A stretch of 64,000 bases of DNA from Enoplolaimus lenunculus. Its lineage: Eukaryota > Nematoda > Enoplea > Enoplida > Thoracostomopsidae. The translations under genes were made by a program, and so were the position numbers. Under the pieces are notes generated by a model. The model had not been told where the DNA came from and made no database searches. It was given only the letters and a program-made list of their open reading frames with translations. Shown here one piece after another: positions 33,401 to 43,973 of this stretch (positions within the stretch are counted from its first letter, which is position 1; the number at the start of each line of letters is the position of its first letter). Location: the NCBI GenBank assembly GCA_030248215.1, contig JASANG010003383.1, forward strand, positions 1 through 64,000, in the 5' to 3' direction.

Positions 33401-33911
33401 ATTGAAATTCCTACATATACACCACTAAACTTCAAATAAGTGGCTCACGGTAATATCATAACAGTTCGATCTAGACGCATCTCGAATTCGGTCAGCGTTT
33501 TGTGATGACAAGATAAACAGCCAATCTTCCAAATAGTCCGGCGGAACTGACGTCTGCGTCGTCAATAGTTGACCATACCCGGTTTGCATTAAACCTCAAC
33601 TACAGCTTATACCAGTTGCTTTTAAATCACTAATACTTCTCGGCTGGATACGCGATCACTATAATACACAGGAGATAGATTAAACTACAGCTAAAGTTAA
33701 CGAGCCTCTCGCTTCGCTATTTTAATTTGACGCCCATTAGCATACTGGTATGCACCATTTGGTAAAAAGATAAACATCTGAGGGGAAAATCCGATGTCTG
33801 AATTACATTGAAGATAGTAAAAATTAAAAAATTTACAGAGAATAAAGGACCATATTATGAGAATGTACTCACTCGGAGATTCAAATACTGGGACAACGTT
33901 TCGGCTTCCAT
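27438..33911 (-). CDS. CNTD1: CNTD1-like cyclin-domain protein (meiotic crossover factor homologue)
   Basis: Eight minus-strand exons in agreeing phase give 324 aa, close to the 330 aa I recall for human CNTD1: 33873-33911, 33449-33553, 32520-32623, 30842-31001, 29592-29754, 28911-29052, 28451-28550, 27438-27599. Shared blocks in order include LEDWLFILSSQNADRIRDAS, YERFMVAHIEDL, MLRIMSCVQIMSKI, IRNFLQRLGH, VFVASPLAYIESILLLIG, YMLLASAVIACAI and VKDFANAII, which match CNTD1 along its length (from memory). CNTD1 helps turn meiotic recombination intermediates into crossovers and has a divergent cyclin fold. The ATG at 33911 gives a short first exon (MEAETLSQYLNLR). An alternative without an ATG could use the acceptor at 33595 and a different phase; I prefer the ATG model. 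The gene is convergent with the Mesh-like gene, and its introns hold MITEs and the foldback element. Confidence 0.92.
27708..28138. mobile_element. CCCGAATAAG-type MITE
   Basis: It starts TACTGTAGTGACCCGAATAA and matches the 44637-45054 copy through TTATTTGGCC, GAGGGTACCCCCTGTTATTCGG and the repeated ACTCTAATTAGGG tract. The right terminal repeat appears lost near 28138. It lies in the last CNTD1-like intron. Confidence 0.85.
28140..28300. repeat. Dispersed repeat (CACAAGTTAGCGATAGG type)
   Basis: It shares CATATCACAAGTTAGCGATAGGTTT, GCTGCTGCAATT and AAATTGGCGCAGAAG with 58495-58640, at similar spacing. The short open frames over both copies derive from the repeat. The family is unknown to me. 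Confidence 0.55.
28650..28800. mobile_element. GACAATTCGTC/ACAAGTTGT-type MITE
   Basis: It contains TAATTCGTCGCTCGACACC, CGCACGACAAGTTGTAATCCG, AACTCGACAATTCGTC and, at the far side, GGGCGACAATTTTTC. Related copies are near 47234-47395 and 59210-59305. Repeated short palindromes (CGACAATTCGTC) give it strong hairpin potential. Confidence 0.6.
30519..30710 (+). mobile_element. TTAGGC-core MITE, well preserved
   Basis: Left end GCCCATAGAACAGGGACGG, a centre with at least seven GCTTAGGCTTAGG units, right end CTGTTCCGGCCCTGTTCTATACATGGGCC. The first and last bases form an imperfect inverted repeat. It is in the CNTD1-like intron after exon 4. Confidence 0.85.
31251..32166. mobile_element. Foldback-type element of inverted minisatellite arrays
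   Basis: Outer inverted ends: left GTTTACTGGTCAATGGTACT then CTGAGG; the inverse of the right end reads GTAAACGGACCAAATTACTC then TGAGG. Inside the left arm (about 31370-31680) is a degenerate tandem array of a roughly 45-55-base unit containing AGCTTCGAGCCTATG...TTTGCTGGGTCGGTCAG. The right arm (about 31850-32070) holds the same unit in inverse orientation (CATAG...GCTCGAAACTGTCC). A CCTAAG-hexamer spacer (31690-31840) separates the arms. This layout is that of Drosophila FB-like foldback elements. No ORF is inside it. It lies in the CNTD1-like intron between exons 3 and 4. Confidence 0.75.
32380..32512 (-). mobile_element. Degenerate TTAGGC/CCTAAG repeat fragment
   Basis: It has GAAGGCTTAGGCTGC, GCTTAGGCATAAACG and CCTAGACCTGAACCTGAG hexamer-like units. 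It lies next to the donor of CNTD1-like exon 3 (32520). Its ends are not clear. Confidence 0.4.
33003..33363. mobile_element. TTAAGT-type MITE, second copy
   Basis: Left end GGCTGGGTTTCTAAAATTTTAC; the inverse of the right end is AGCTGAATCTTTGAAACCGTAC. The inner part carries ACTTAAGTCGCTGACTTAAGT and the AGGTAAACGCCAAATGTGAACC segment, seen in inverse in 11041-11452. It is in the CNTD1-like intron between exons 2 and 3. Confidence 0.8.
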
Positions 33912-34968
33912 ATGAACTGGGTGAGCTGCAACGGCTTCGCAAAAGCCACTAAATCATTGCAAATTCAAACTCGCTGGGCGAAACAAATGGCGAGCGTTCC
34001 GTTCAAAATATTCTCGTGTCGTCAAAACATGATTCACCATGTTAAATCATCAAGTGTTTGGTTTTTTATTGTTGTCACTCTTTTATAAAGCATGTTCAGT
34101 AAATGCTACTTTAAAATAGCCGATAAGCTACAAATCTAATCGAACTAAAATAAAAATGTTTATTTCTATTCAACAAGTTATAAAAAAGTAATAACAGTAG
34201 TTTCAAATCTAATACTGTGCTCATATTTCTGTTGCATTACTTTGGTTCGACATTCAGGTCACACTCTACAAAAGCAAAACAAAACCAGTTCATGCTTAGC
34301 TTACTACACAGCGTTGGTTTCTCAACAAGCATTATTCAAGAAGTTTAGCTTTGATAATGAGATAGATAAAAAGCTACTTAAAATATTTGCCAAGTTTAAA
34401 ACGCATCAATCAGCGTGGAACATCACACAAGGCACAATTAAGAAAATGAACGCAATCATTTGGACATAATATGGAATGCGCAATTGGCAACAATTATTAT
34501 CAACAAAACAACCAACGAGACATTCCGAAATGTCAAATGCCTAGAGCAAATATCAAATGCGCAAATGAAAATTCCAAGTTTACAACTGAAGATTATTGAC
34601 GAATCCTTGTCCGAATCACAACTTTTGCAGACACCGCGTGCGAAAGCATATACACATCGTAACATCTACAATTTAAGATTACGCTATACTGACCGCGCAG
34701 CGACACAGGCCACCACGCGTCATGTCAAAACAGAATTTTTAAGAGTCGCGTGGCACATTTTGAAATTGTTTTTCTTAATGATGCGCAGCGCCTCGTGGCG
34801 TAGAATGGCAACGAAAGCCGGCGGACTGCACAGAAAGTATAACGCAACCCTTATTGGTTTCTTAAGTTTTTGCGTATATTGCTAGATGGATGAAGAAACT
34901 TATGTATATAGTCAAAAGTATCAACGTTAAGAATAAAAATATAAGATTTTGTTAAATAACATTTAAAT
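33912..34968. other. Intergenic region upstream of the CNTD1-like gene
   Basis: It should contain the CNTD1-like promoter. Between 34242 and 34760 all three plus frames carry open stretches in turn (for example codons for FKKFSFDNEIDKKLLKIFAK, and another frame from 34460 of 141 codons), but I recognise no family and no single frame spans the region. It may be a decayed unknown gene or chance. Its end (about 34780-34860) resembles one arm of the AGGGTTGCGCTATAC MITE. Confidence 0.4.
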
Positions 34969-37900
34969 TTAAGCTAGACCGTATTTATCAATCATTTCTT
35001 TAGCTTTAGCGACATATTGAGTCATAGCATCGTCTTTAGACATACCTAAAATATAATAGTACTTATTACCACGTTTTAAATTATTGTGTGAATAACTTAG
35101 TCAGCTCAAAGTTTTTCCGAAATATTTCTTTGTAAAAGAAAGCAAGAACTTTGTAACTGTTACTTGTCTTAAGCAGGATGCAGCCGGAATTTTATCACTT
35201 TTAATTATGTAATTTTGCAAACACAACATTTTGAGTGTCAAAATTCTGAAACAAATGCGGTAGCTGGAAACGTATGATAAATTATAGAGTATGGTACAAA
35301 TTGACAATTTTGGCAATACACGCTGAGATAATTTAAGAAAAATAAGTTAGAATAATATACCAATTTTTCTTAAATGTTCGAATAAGAAACATTTTGAATA
35401 CTGGAAATACTGGAAAATTTCAGTGAAAATCGGAATCAGTACCGAACCCGGATAGTGAAAAATACCGGATTTCTCTACTAGAACCGGGATTCCGGTTGCA
35501 CCCTGATCTTAAGTTCAAGATTTTTGCGGGACAGTGATCGTAGCCAGCACCTAAAGTTCCTATACATTAGCCGGTATCAGCCGGGGGCACTGGATAGTTG
35601 TCAAAATAACCATATGCTGCTATACAAAAAATTTGTTGTTAAGGGATACTGCAAGTCGAAGTATGTAAACTTTTCAACATTATACCCTGTGACTTGACAC
35701 AAAACTACATGCGCACGTCTTAAGTTTTTGCATCACGAAACCCCCCGATCTCAGTCAGCTCTTCAAGACGTAATTTTTCACCGGATTTTACGGTGTTATG
35801 TGCAGACATTTTGCAAAATAGCTGTGTAAACTTATTTTTAACAGCAATATTTCACATTATCCGATTCCATCACAAAATTCAGCTTTATTTTGACTTGCTG
35901 GTTTCAGGTTATATGTATGTAATAGTTTAATACGAAGGTATGTATATAAAACAATTCCAGTAACGCACCTTTTCTACCTGCCCATGCGTCGTATTTTGCC
36001 TTTCCTTTAAAATCCAACATGCCAGGTTTATCTGAAACAAAACATGAAAAGTGATATACGATATACACCTATATCAACTATATTTACAAAAATTAGTGTC
36101 TATTGTTTAACGAAAACACAGATACTAGTTTTGATTTCGGTCTAAATTTACTGTTCCTGTTCCGATTCATATATAAAAGTTCTGTTTTGCACTTTGGACA
36201 ACAAGAACCCATAATCACTATTTTTTGTTTATGTAACAATAGTGTATTTAAAATACATCATGCACTTTAATATCTAGTTGCTCTAGATTAGTAAAGCTAC
36301 TATCTCGAATTAATAGTAACACTACAAACAACGAGTTCAGTATTATGTACATGCATTTTAAAATCAAATATATTTCTATCACTCCTCGTAGACACTAACA
36401 GCTAGTGCATAACCTGTGTTATTATCCCCAACAGTTGCTTGTTTGAAAAGTGAATACAAGTCTAATAGTTCCTGATCAGATGGCTTCTCCTTTAACTTTT
36501 TCACATCTTCCGCCGCTTTGTTAAAATCCTGAAAAGTATGTTAAAAATTTAAAATACGCAACTTAGTCCGAAAAAGATTGTCTTCTAAATAAAATACAAC
36601 CAAAATTATAAAAAAGGTGCCCTATTCCAACACAAAAAACCAAATCTATAACGTGTCGTGTTCTAAAAGACCATTTAAGTTTGCTTGGTGTACAAACCCA
36701 GAGGACAAAGACAAAGCAGCAGTTATTAAATTTAAAAAATGAATGCATTGTTCAACTGATTTTTAATGAGTTCCCGTCCCTGCATATATGTAACATATGT
36801 GTATGCGCATAGTGTACGTAAGCAATAAGACCAGGGTGCAGCCGGAATTTCGATTCCGCTTAGAATGTCGGTTCAAAACGAGTTCAAATACCATGCACTC
36901 AATGAATAGGAATCAGAATTTTGAAATTTTACTTTCAATCCTACTTGTAGAGAAATGCTGCGTAAGAACTATATACCTATCATTTAAATACCAAATTGAT
37001 TTCGATGAGTTTATAGAACCAAAAGTCATTGTCAATTTGTTTATGCTACGTTTCTAAATATTGCTGCCAATCAACAGACACCCTAAATCAATATAAGTTT
37101 GTTGTGCTCCGATTCCGGCATAAATTTGGTGTTCGGATCTCAAGACCGATATAATCCCGTTCCGCTTTGCACCCTGGTCAAGACTCCTGCGTACACGTGC
37201 GTGTACATATAACTCTACAGAAAATTGAAATAACGGGCACGAGGTGTAATGTGTAGCGCGCTTGCCACGTGAGTGAGAGGTCGGAGGTTCGATTCCTGGC
37301 GCGATCACAATGAAAGAAGATAGTTAAGAGACAGGATCCTGAGACCGATTTCTGTGCTTATGCCAAGAACCACAAATTCTCAGTCCAGAACACTACCACT
37401 GAGCTGAAACCGCCTCAAAATGAGCCGCTGTATTCTTGTGTATATGTGCTCCACGCGTCGAACCTCAACATACGCCTTTTTAAAGGTTTGTATGCATCTT
37501 TTGGCTCTTCTGCTTATTCTGATTATGGCTTCTGAATTGACTGTTGTTAGAGGATATATACCACCTACGAATGACGGAATTAGCGCGAGATCAAGCGGAA
37601 TACTTTTATTGGCAACGCTGTGATTTTCAGTAATTATTTACTTCGTTTAGGCACCGCCTTGGAATTTTCACTTTTAATTCACTAATATAGATTATCCAAA
37701 CTAATTCTATTCCGGAACTTCCTACTCAGACTGTTGCGTAATATTCCATTGTTGTGCCTTGTCAGTCTATGTAGGAACCGGACTTCAGATCTTTATTTAC
37801 TAAGCAGCAGGGAAAGCGGCCCGACACGGCCGACAGAGCGGAGATCGAACTAGCAGCCTTAGGATTCTGAGGCAAGCGCTCTACCAATGCGCCACGTAGC

Positions 37901-38801
37901 CCGCCTGTCCAATTGCGTCTATCTTCGACTATATGTCTACCGCATGCTGCGGGCAAGCATACTATACAATTACAATGTGTATTATATATAATGCATACGC
38001 ACCAGGCAAGCATCTCTTACATGCCGACATGCCACAATTTTCAACAAGGTCGACCTTGACCGTTCACCGTATTTTCGACTGGATACTGTGTTCAACTTCA
38101 AAGCGTGGCAATTTGCCATGGCGCTTACGGTCTGGGCCTACATGTCAGTCTGACAAGCATGTCTTACATGCTGACATGCCCCAATTTTCAACAAGGTCGT
38201 CCCTTGACCGTCCACCCTATTTTTGACTGGATAAATGGCGCTTACGGCGTGGGCCCCCATGTCAGCCTAGGTAGGCACCGGAACTTCAAACCTTTTTACC
38301 TAAGCAGCTGGAAAAGTGGGTTACGGATGGTTTCGAACTAGCGACTTTCTGCACGTCAGACAGACGCTGATACCACTGTATGTATGCTAGCTGGCAGCAT
38401 ACGGCCGACACAAAGTCGACGAAAATGCAGTTCGAGACGCTGGCTACGTGGTGCAGTGATAGAGTGTTCGCTTAAGGATCCGTACGCTGAGAGTTTGATC
38501 CATACAATTACAATGTGCATTGAATGCATATCTTGCATGTGCTCCAAGACAAGTATGTCTCACATGCTTACATGCCTGAATTAGTTTGTTCCGTTGTCTT
38601 TAATAAAGTTTTTTTGGCCACGTCACTTTAGCCATAGCAAAACTAGGGACAAGCTTACACCAACTTCCGTGGAGATCTGAAATCACTTTCGCTCGGTCCT
38701 GATTCAGATTAAGGAACCAACGGCGTCGTATCCAAACCCCACTTGTTAATATCTTGTAATTTCACACTACATACTAATATACTTACCTCTTGTAAGCCCA
38801 T
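34969..38801 (-). CDS. Acyl-CoA-binding protein (ACBP/DBI family)
   Basis: Four minus-strand exons give 89 aa: 38787-38801, 36414-36528, 35969-36031, 34969-35045; phases agree. ACBP is a small cytosolic four-helix protein that binds medium and long acyl-CoA thioesters and buffers and transports them. The protein starts MGLQE and shows the family signatures [40 protein letters not shown] and [16 protein letters not shown], ending KYGLA. The Tyr and Lys of the YSLFKQ helix, the Lys of GKAKYDAW and the late Tyr (TQYVAK) are where ACBP contacts the acyl-CoA head group. The length is normal for the family (86-90 aa). The first coding exon holds only five codons. The first intron (36529-38786) is full of SINEs and repeats. 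Confidence 0.97.
35380..35505. mobile_element. CCGGTT-type MITE fragment
   Basis: One end only: AATCAGTACCGAACCCGGAT, AAATACCGGATTTCTC and GGATTCCGGTTGCACCCTG, matching the end of the 39761-40157 copy. It is in the last ACBP intron. Confidence 0.6.
36829..37180. mobile_element. MITE with GACCAGGGTGCA inverted ends
   Basis: The left end GACCAGGGTGCAGCCGGAAT mirrors the right end GTTCCGCTTTGCACCCTGGTC. It is a relative of the CCGGTT-type family (shared GCAGGGTGCAACCGGAAT end). It sits in the first ACBP intron. Confidence 0.75.
37236..37318 (+). repeat. tRNA-derived SINE copy
   Basis: It reads GCACGAGGTGTAATGTGTAG (A-box region) and then a textbook B box, GGTTCGATTCC, at 37287-37297. The arms do not pair into a clean cloverleaf, and similar copies are nearby, so I call it SINE rather than a tRNA gene. 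Confidence 0.55.
37335..37412 (-). repeat. tRNA-like SINE copy, minus strand
   Basis: The minus strand has GGCGGTTTCAGCTCAGTGGT, a good A box (TCAGCTCAGTGGTAG), and a weak B-box-like TGTGGTTCTTGGC about 40 bases on. Confidence 0.5.
37756..37905 (-). repeat. tRNA-derived SINE, copy 1
   Basis: The minus strand starts GCGGGCTACGTGGCGCATTG (A box TGGCGCATTGGTAG) and has a B-box-like TAGTTCGATCTCC. The tRNA-unrelated body contains CTGCTTAGTAAATAAAGATC, TGAAGTCCGGTTCCTAC and TAGACTGACAAGG. The same body is found in the copy at 38262-38400. Confidence 0.7.
38000..38270. repeat. Imperfect direct duplication (CTTACATGCTGACATGCC unit)
   Basis: Two copies of about 120-130 bases share CTTACATGC(C/T)GACATGCC, CAATTTTCAACAAGGTCG and TTTCGACTGGATA/TTTTGACTGGATA, then GGCGCTTACGG(T/C)(C/G)TGGGCC. 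A third trace is at 38550-38580. Confidence 0.75.
38262..38400 (-). repeat. tRNA-derived SINE, copy 2
   Basis: The minus strand shows ACAGTGGTATCAGCG, a B-box-like TAGTTCGAAACC, and the body CAGCTGCTTAGGTAAAAAGG, TTTGAAGTTCCGGTGCCTAC, CTAGGCTGACATGG. It matches copy 1 in parts and order. Confidence 0.7.
38436..38520 (+). repeat. tRNA-like SINE, plus-strand copy
   Basis: TGGCTACGTGGTGCAGTGAT and a B-box-like GAGTTTGATCC are followed by ACAATTACAATGTGCATTG, a tail also found at 37966-37990. Confidence 0.55.
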
Positions 38802-40408
38802 TTTGATACCACACAAGAAACAACAGTAAAATCCAACGTTAAATATAACTCAACCAATTTACAACTGCAAAATGTGCTTCTAAAAACTTTGCTTAAATCA
38901 GTGCCACAATACAGGTTCGAACGTTACGATTGTTAGCCGAGCTGTGTAATTGATAAGAGGTCTACAGGGGCATATATTACGTGATTCGTCCATGAAAACG
39001 TTCGTTACGGCAGCACAGATTATTAAGAAACATTGGTGGGTTAAATTTCTGATATTATTTTCAGTACCACCTCAAGATTTAGTATGATGTAAGTTATAGC
39101 CGCTGATTAAACTGCTACACTAGCTACGTAAATAACAATATGTGCCTATTGATAGCATTTTCCGTTAGTACAACATAAATTAGATCATAGTTAATGCAGA
39201 ACATAGTGCAGAATTTTCGTGACTTAACAGGAGTTTTCTGATTTCGGTTTGCAAACTGAAGCTGCAATCGCATGAAAATCTCACGGAATATAGCGAGAAG
39301 CAACGCGCAATTTTAGTGTGTCGTGGTCTATGGCCCCCCTGCATCTGCTTTTGTTCTGGCAATTTCAAACCGCAAACCAAAAATATCTAGACAACAGAAT
39401 AATTGCGAATGCCAATATAATAGACACCTTTTTCGCGTTATATATTCAATCCTATTAATCACAAAATTTTATCTTTGCTTAGTATTTTTGATGTCACTAT
39501 TTGAAAACTATATATAAAGTGTGGGAAACCTGGAAGCGTACAGAGACTGCGCTGTGAGCTTTAACGCTTTAAAAGACTTCTGTTTCAAACAAAATCGGTG
39601 TAGCGATCCCGAAACCAGTACTGATTACTGGGCACGGAAAATAAATCAACGTTTTGCCTTATAGAATCTTTTTCTACAAAAAGTATGTATTCAAACTGAA
39701 TATCAAAATGAAAAGTTCCGCTAAAAATTCCCTCTGTTGTTTTAGCAAAAATGTCTAGTCGGCAGGGTGGAACCGGAATTCCTGTTCCGGTAGAGAAATC
39801 CCGTATTTTTCACTATCCGGTTTCGGTAAAAAATCCAGTATTTGTTCGCCGGAATTTTCAGGTATTTTTGGTATTGAAAATTTTTCTCATTGGAAATTCA
39901 AGAAAAATTGACATATTTCTAACTGATTTTTCTAAAATTGTCTAAGCGTAGTATTCCCAAAATTTGTTTCTAGGTACTGCATTTGTTTCAGTATTTTGGC
40001 ATCCTAAATAGTGTGTTTACACCCTTAAAAGCGATAAAATAGCGTTAAAATGAATTTTTCGGCAACCAGAATGTTTTGTTTTTCGGTTCCGGCTCCGGTA
40101 TTATTTTAACTTTCCGGTTCCGTTTCCGGTATTTTTTAATTTTAGTTGCAACCTGCTAGTTTGCGTTGAGTGGGCAGCAATATTGAGTTAGTCCACAGCG
40201 TTCCTTCCAAGCTGCTGCGAGCACTATAAGATTTCACTCAGTGCTTGGAACTTACAGTTACGGTTTGAATGAGCAGATCCACTTGTTGGGCAGAAAAAAT
40301 TTAATCTACATTTTTAAAATTTGCATATATAAATCACTCACTCGTTTAACAAATTTTACTGAAACACAAAATATTTAGTAGAAACTAAAGGTAGAAGATT
40401 GTGTTGTA
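38802..40408. other. Intergenic region upstream of ACBP, downstream of the lipocalin
   Basis: It holds the presumed ACBP promoter and one CCGGTT-type MITE (39761-40157). I see no supported gene; the open frames at 39180-39520 show no recognisable features. Confidence 0.6.
39761..40157. mobile_element. CCGGTT-type MITE, full copy (about 397 bp)
   Basis: The left end is GGCAGGGTGGAACCGGAATT, then CCGGTAGAGAAATCCCG. The right end carries TTTCCGGTTCCGTTTCCGG and TTTTAGTTGCAACCTGC, an imperfect inverse of the left. It shows the same AT-rich middle (GAAAATTTTCCGTAATTTT-like) as 15250-15635. Confidence 0.8.
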
Positions 40409-43400
40409 TTATGTTTGGAACGCAATTCCCGACCGTAACAACGCTGATTTAAACTCTAGCGGATCATAGTAGCATTTTGAATAATTTTCGTCAAACATCA
40501 TTTTCGCCGGAAATGAATGTTGTTTTAAAAATTCGCGGACCTCGTTTCGATAGCGCTGGACAAAATCATCTGGATGCCGTACGAATACTCGAACCGGAAA
40601 CCGGAACCAATTTGAAACAACCAAATATTGATACTGGTTTGCGACCACAGGGCCCGTTTTGAATATCCAGTCTGCAACTGACATCTGATACTTCAGATTT
40701 ACAACCTGTGTGTAGATGCGGCTTTTTTGAAACAAGATATGTGAAATTATTTAAACTAGTCAACGTGGTTGCAAATTTGGATCCCTTATATATTCCACAA
40801 TAAACTTTTTAAAAGAATGTGTTCTATAATTTGCATATATGCTGTTTCTTGGTTATATATGAAATAATCATTATAACAGTTTCAACGTTGCCCAAAATAA
40901 GCATGTGATACGTTCCAGCTTTAATAATAGATATTATAAGACCTTTGGATTTATTGATATTGTGGAGCGCTTGAGATAGCTAGATGCTAAAAGAGATTTA
41001 ATTGATTTTTTGGCAGAAAACGTATACCTGAAACAATTGATTGTGATTGCGCCTAACTTTTCGGTTTACAGACAAAGGTATTCACGCAACTTTTCAAAAC
41101 GTTGTTTGGTCTGCGTTGCGAAATAAAATCTGGTCATAAAAGTGTTGTGCAAATTTTTGAATCCAAGTTATAAACCTTAAACAAAGTTAGAAAATCTTCG
41201 AACTTACGAGGTAGTAAACTTTGATTGCTAGCCATTGAGACAACACTGAATATAGCAGGACTTCGATACACTTGTGGTATAAACTTGTACACTGATAGTT
41301 TCGGTCCAGATTCGCGGAAGTCTTTGATGTCCATATGGATTCTCACATCACTGAATGTTCCGTTTTCTTGTAAACCGTCAACTAGAAAAATTAATTTTTT
41401 GTATAATATAGTGGAAATTAATATGGGTCAAAAGTTTACATTTTTTACTCTAAAGTTTCATTTTTAAACACTGACGCACCCCTTAAAAGTGCGGAAACTG
41501 ATGCCGCTTCTTTAGTGGCATCAATTGTGATGCGTTGTTAGATGTAAAACGTGTAGCAAAAGTAATGATAAAAATATGTAAAATATAACAAACAGCCCAT
41601 GAAAGGGCCATAGAGACGGAGTACGCATGCAGGTATGCAGCCAGGATTTAATTGCGAGAAGGAATATACCATCATTTAAAAGCATTTTAGGAACCACCTA
41701 GAAATTTTTTGACCTCTATGAATCTAAAAATAAAAATGTTACGGGATCAAGTCAAAGTGTGCATCTCGAGAGTGCAATTTTTTGTAATTTCAGCGTTCGT
41801 AATTAAACCTTGTTATTATCGTATGCCAAACACTAGTATAGTTGCAAATCGGTGCCAGCACAGCGAAAACTAGAAAACTTGCATTTGTTAGCCAATTAAA
41901 ATCAAATAGTTTAATCTGAGAGGTCACCACTCGAACAGTGGTCCAATATGGAATAAGTTGAAGAAAACTAAACTAGAGAAAGCACACTGCCAGGAGAAAC
42001 ACAAACGGTATTCTGGTTTACTGAATACTAAATTTAGCCAAATTTCATACTGTAAATTACTAAAGAGCTCACAATAATGAACTACGCATCTGTCGTCAAC
42101 ATCGTCAACAGATCTCATACCCTAAAACACAAGTTCTAAATGTATACCTTGCGTTTATTAACGTTTTTAGTATCGAATTTCTTGTTCACAGCTATCAATA
42201 ACTTTTACACAGGTTGTATTTTCGACCAATTTTTTTAAGTATTCTGTTTAGTTTGTCTTAACAATTGATGCGTTACAGTGATAAACCGTACGTATCCGCA
42301 GCTTTGACTTAGACATGACAAAGGTGAACTGTCGGAGTATTACTAAAATATGTTTTCTTCGTTTGTTTCCGGTGAAAACGACACGGTCCGGTGCCGCTAT
42401 GAAAATTCCGGAAATTCCCATTATTTATCGCATAACTATACATGATTTGTTTGAGCCGTCATTCTAGTTACCCATGTGCTTGCCAATGTTCTATTTGGTT
42501 TCAGTCGTAATTGTGGTTTAAATAATTATAAAATCATATTGACAATTGAAGCAGCTTAGTTGTCGTTTTATATTAAAATTAAACTTAACCGTTTCAATCT
42601 GTTCAACAAATGTATTTGAAGTTCTATTTCAAATTATATACAATGTGGATGTGAACAAACTCACCAAGAACCATCTTCCTAACATTTTGTTATAATCAAT
42701 TTCCGATACAGCACGTCTTCGGCTACCTTTAAACTCCTAAGACAGCAATACGTGCACTAGGTATATATGTTGAACATAACGCATATTAATTACACGGGCC
42801 TGCAGAGTAAACGTAAGCCTAAGCATGAACCGTAAGCTTGAAGGACCAAGCCTAAACTCTAAGCTTAAGCCTAAATAAATGCCTAATTCAAAGCCTAAAC
42901 CTAAGCTTCCCAGTCACTAATTGCACTGGTTTCTTTATATCTCCAAGAACAGACTAACATATAATTAATTTAGGCCTTGAAAACGATAAAAGTTTTAAAA
43001 TATTATACTCTGTAATTTTTACACATTAAATATATTTTAAGGCTTTGTTTTCTAAAATAGCCGGATCAATTATTGTATTTTCAATAATAAAAACGTGCAT
43101 GCATCGTTTTTGCACTAAGCCTAAGTCAAAACTTAACGTCAAACCTACTATTCGATGTCTTTTTTAGTTTTTAATCATATCTGGTTTGTTTTAGTATTTC
43201 ATCATAATTATTTGAACGAGAGCCTAGCTCAAGATAAAATTTTGCTGTTGAAACCGTTTCAGAACATGCTACAAATGCCATTTATTCCATCGTATTTTCC
43301 TTCAACTAAATAGTTGGTCGCGTGACACATACTTTAGCTAAATTCTTTTTCCTTTTACGTTTTTTCATTCGAAACCCATCGCATGTATCAAAAAGTGATA

Positions 43401-43973
43401 GGAATACGCCTGGAAAAAAGAGCTGAAAATGCATAAAACCGTATTTATCATTAAACTCATTGGGGCTACATCCCATAGAACGATAAACAATCGTCTCTCA
43501 GCTTTCGCAGCAGCATTAAAAATAAGTTGATAACAGATCTTGCAAATATTAATAGTGTGGCTTTTGAGGCAGTAAATCTAGGATCGACTAGGCGTCCGGC
43601 CTATCATACATATGCCTAGCAAGTCGATTAGAAACCGGGCCTTTCACAAAACAAAAAGCAAGGTTGGAAATTTTCACGGGGGGCTAAAATTTTAAAGATT
43701 TGGTTGAACTCCCTGCCCCGACCCCCTTTGCTACGGGCCCGTGTTTAAACCCTTTGATGACTGGTGATAAATGCTAAACCAATTTAATAGCAAATCAGCA
43801 CTATTTTTGTGGCAAAATTAACGTTTTTAGACAACATACGGTTGACTTAATTGAGGTAACAACTGAGTTTCTGTTTCAAAAACAATAACGTATAACGATT
43901 ATTTATTAATTCAAAACGATTCAAAATACTTACTTACGCCAATAAGAAGTATGACCAGCCAATTAGATTTCAT
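40409..43973 (-). CDS. Secreted lipocalin
   Basis: Five minus-strand exons give 199 aa in agreeing phase: 43938-43973, 42665-42736, 42073-42121, 41208-41381, 40409-40677. Lipocalins are secreted eight-strand barrels that carry small hydrophobic ligands. Exon 1 encodes the signal peptide start MKSNWLVILLIG. Exon 2 holds the lipocalin signature DYNKMLGRWF (GxW at 32-34). Cys48 and Cys179 are placed like the pair that ties the C-terminal tail to the barrel. FRFPVRVFVRHPDDFVQRYR followed by the tail helix fits strand H and the C-terminal helix. The length and the GxW-bearing second exon are typical. The last acceptor is uncertain: 40677 or about six bases further in, both in phase. I cannot name the ligand or a vertebrate orthologue. 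Confidence 0.82.
42800..42912 (-). repeat. CCTAAG hexamer repeat tract
   Basis: Degenerate TAAGCCTAAGCATG and CTAAGCTTAAGCCTAAAT units in the intron upstream of lipocalin exon 2. It is probably a decayed TTAGGC-core MITE; the ends are not recognisable. Confidence 0.5.
43612..43745. mobile_element. CAAGGGTTTTCGATGAC-type repeat, diverged
   Basis: It contains AAAAAGCAAGGTTGGAAATTTTCACGGGGGGC and TGCCCCGACCCCCTTTGCTACGGGCCC, matching the middle and right part of the family. It lies in the first lipocalin intron. Confidence 0.55.

Noticed and set aside
34242-34885. Open frames of 75 and 141 codons divergent from the CNTD1-like gene
   Set aside because: No domain is recognised, the frames overlap out of phase, and the 3' part resembles a MITE arm. 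They are described only as an unassigned stretch.
37236-37320. Possible functional tRNA gene with a good B box
   Set aside because: The acceptor and anticodon arms do not pair convincingly, and several related SINE-like copies are close by.
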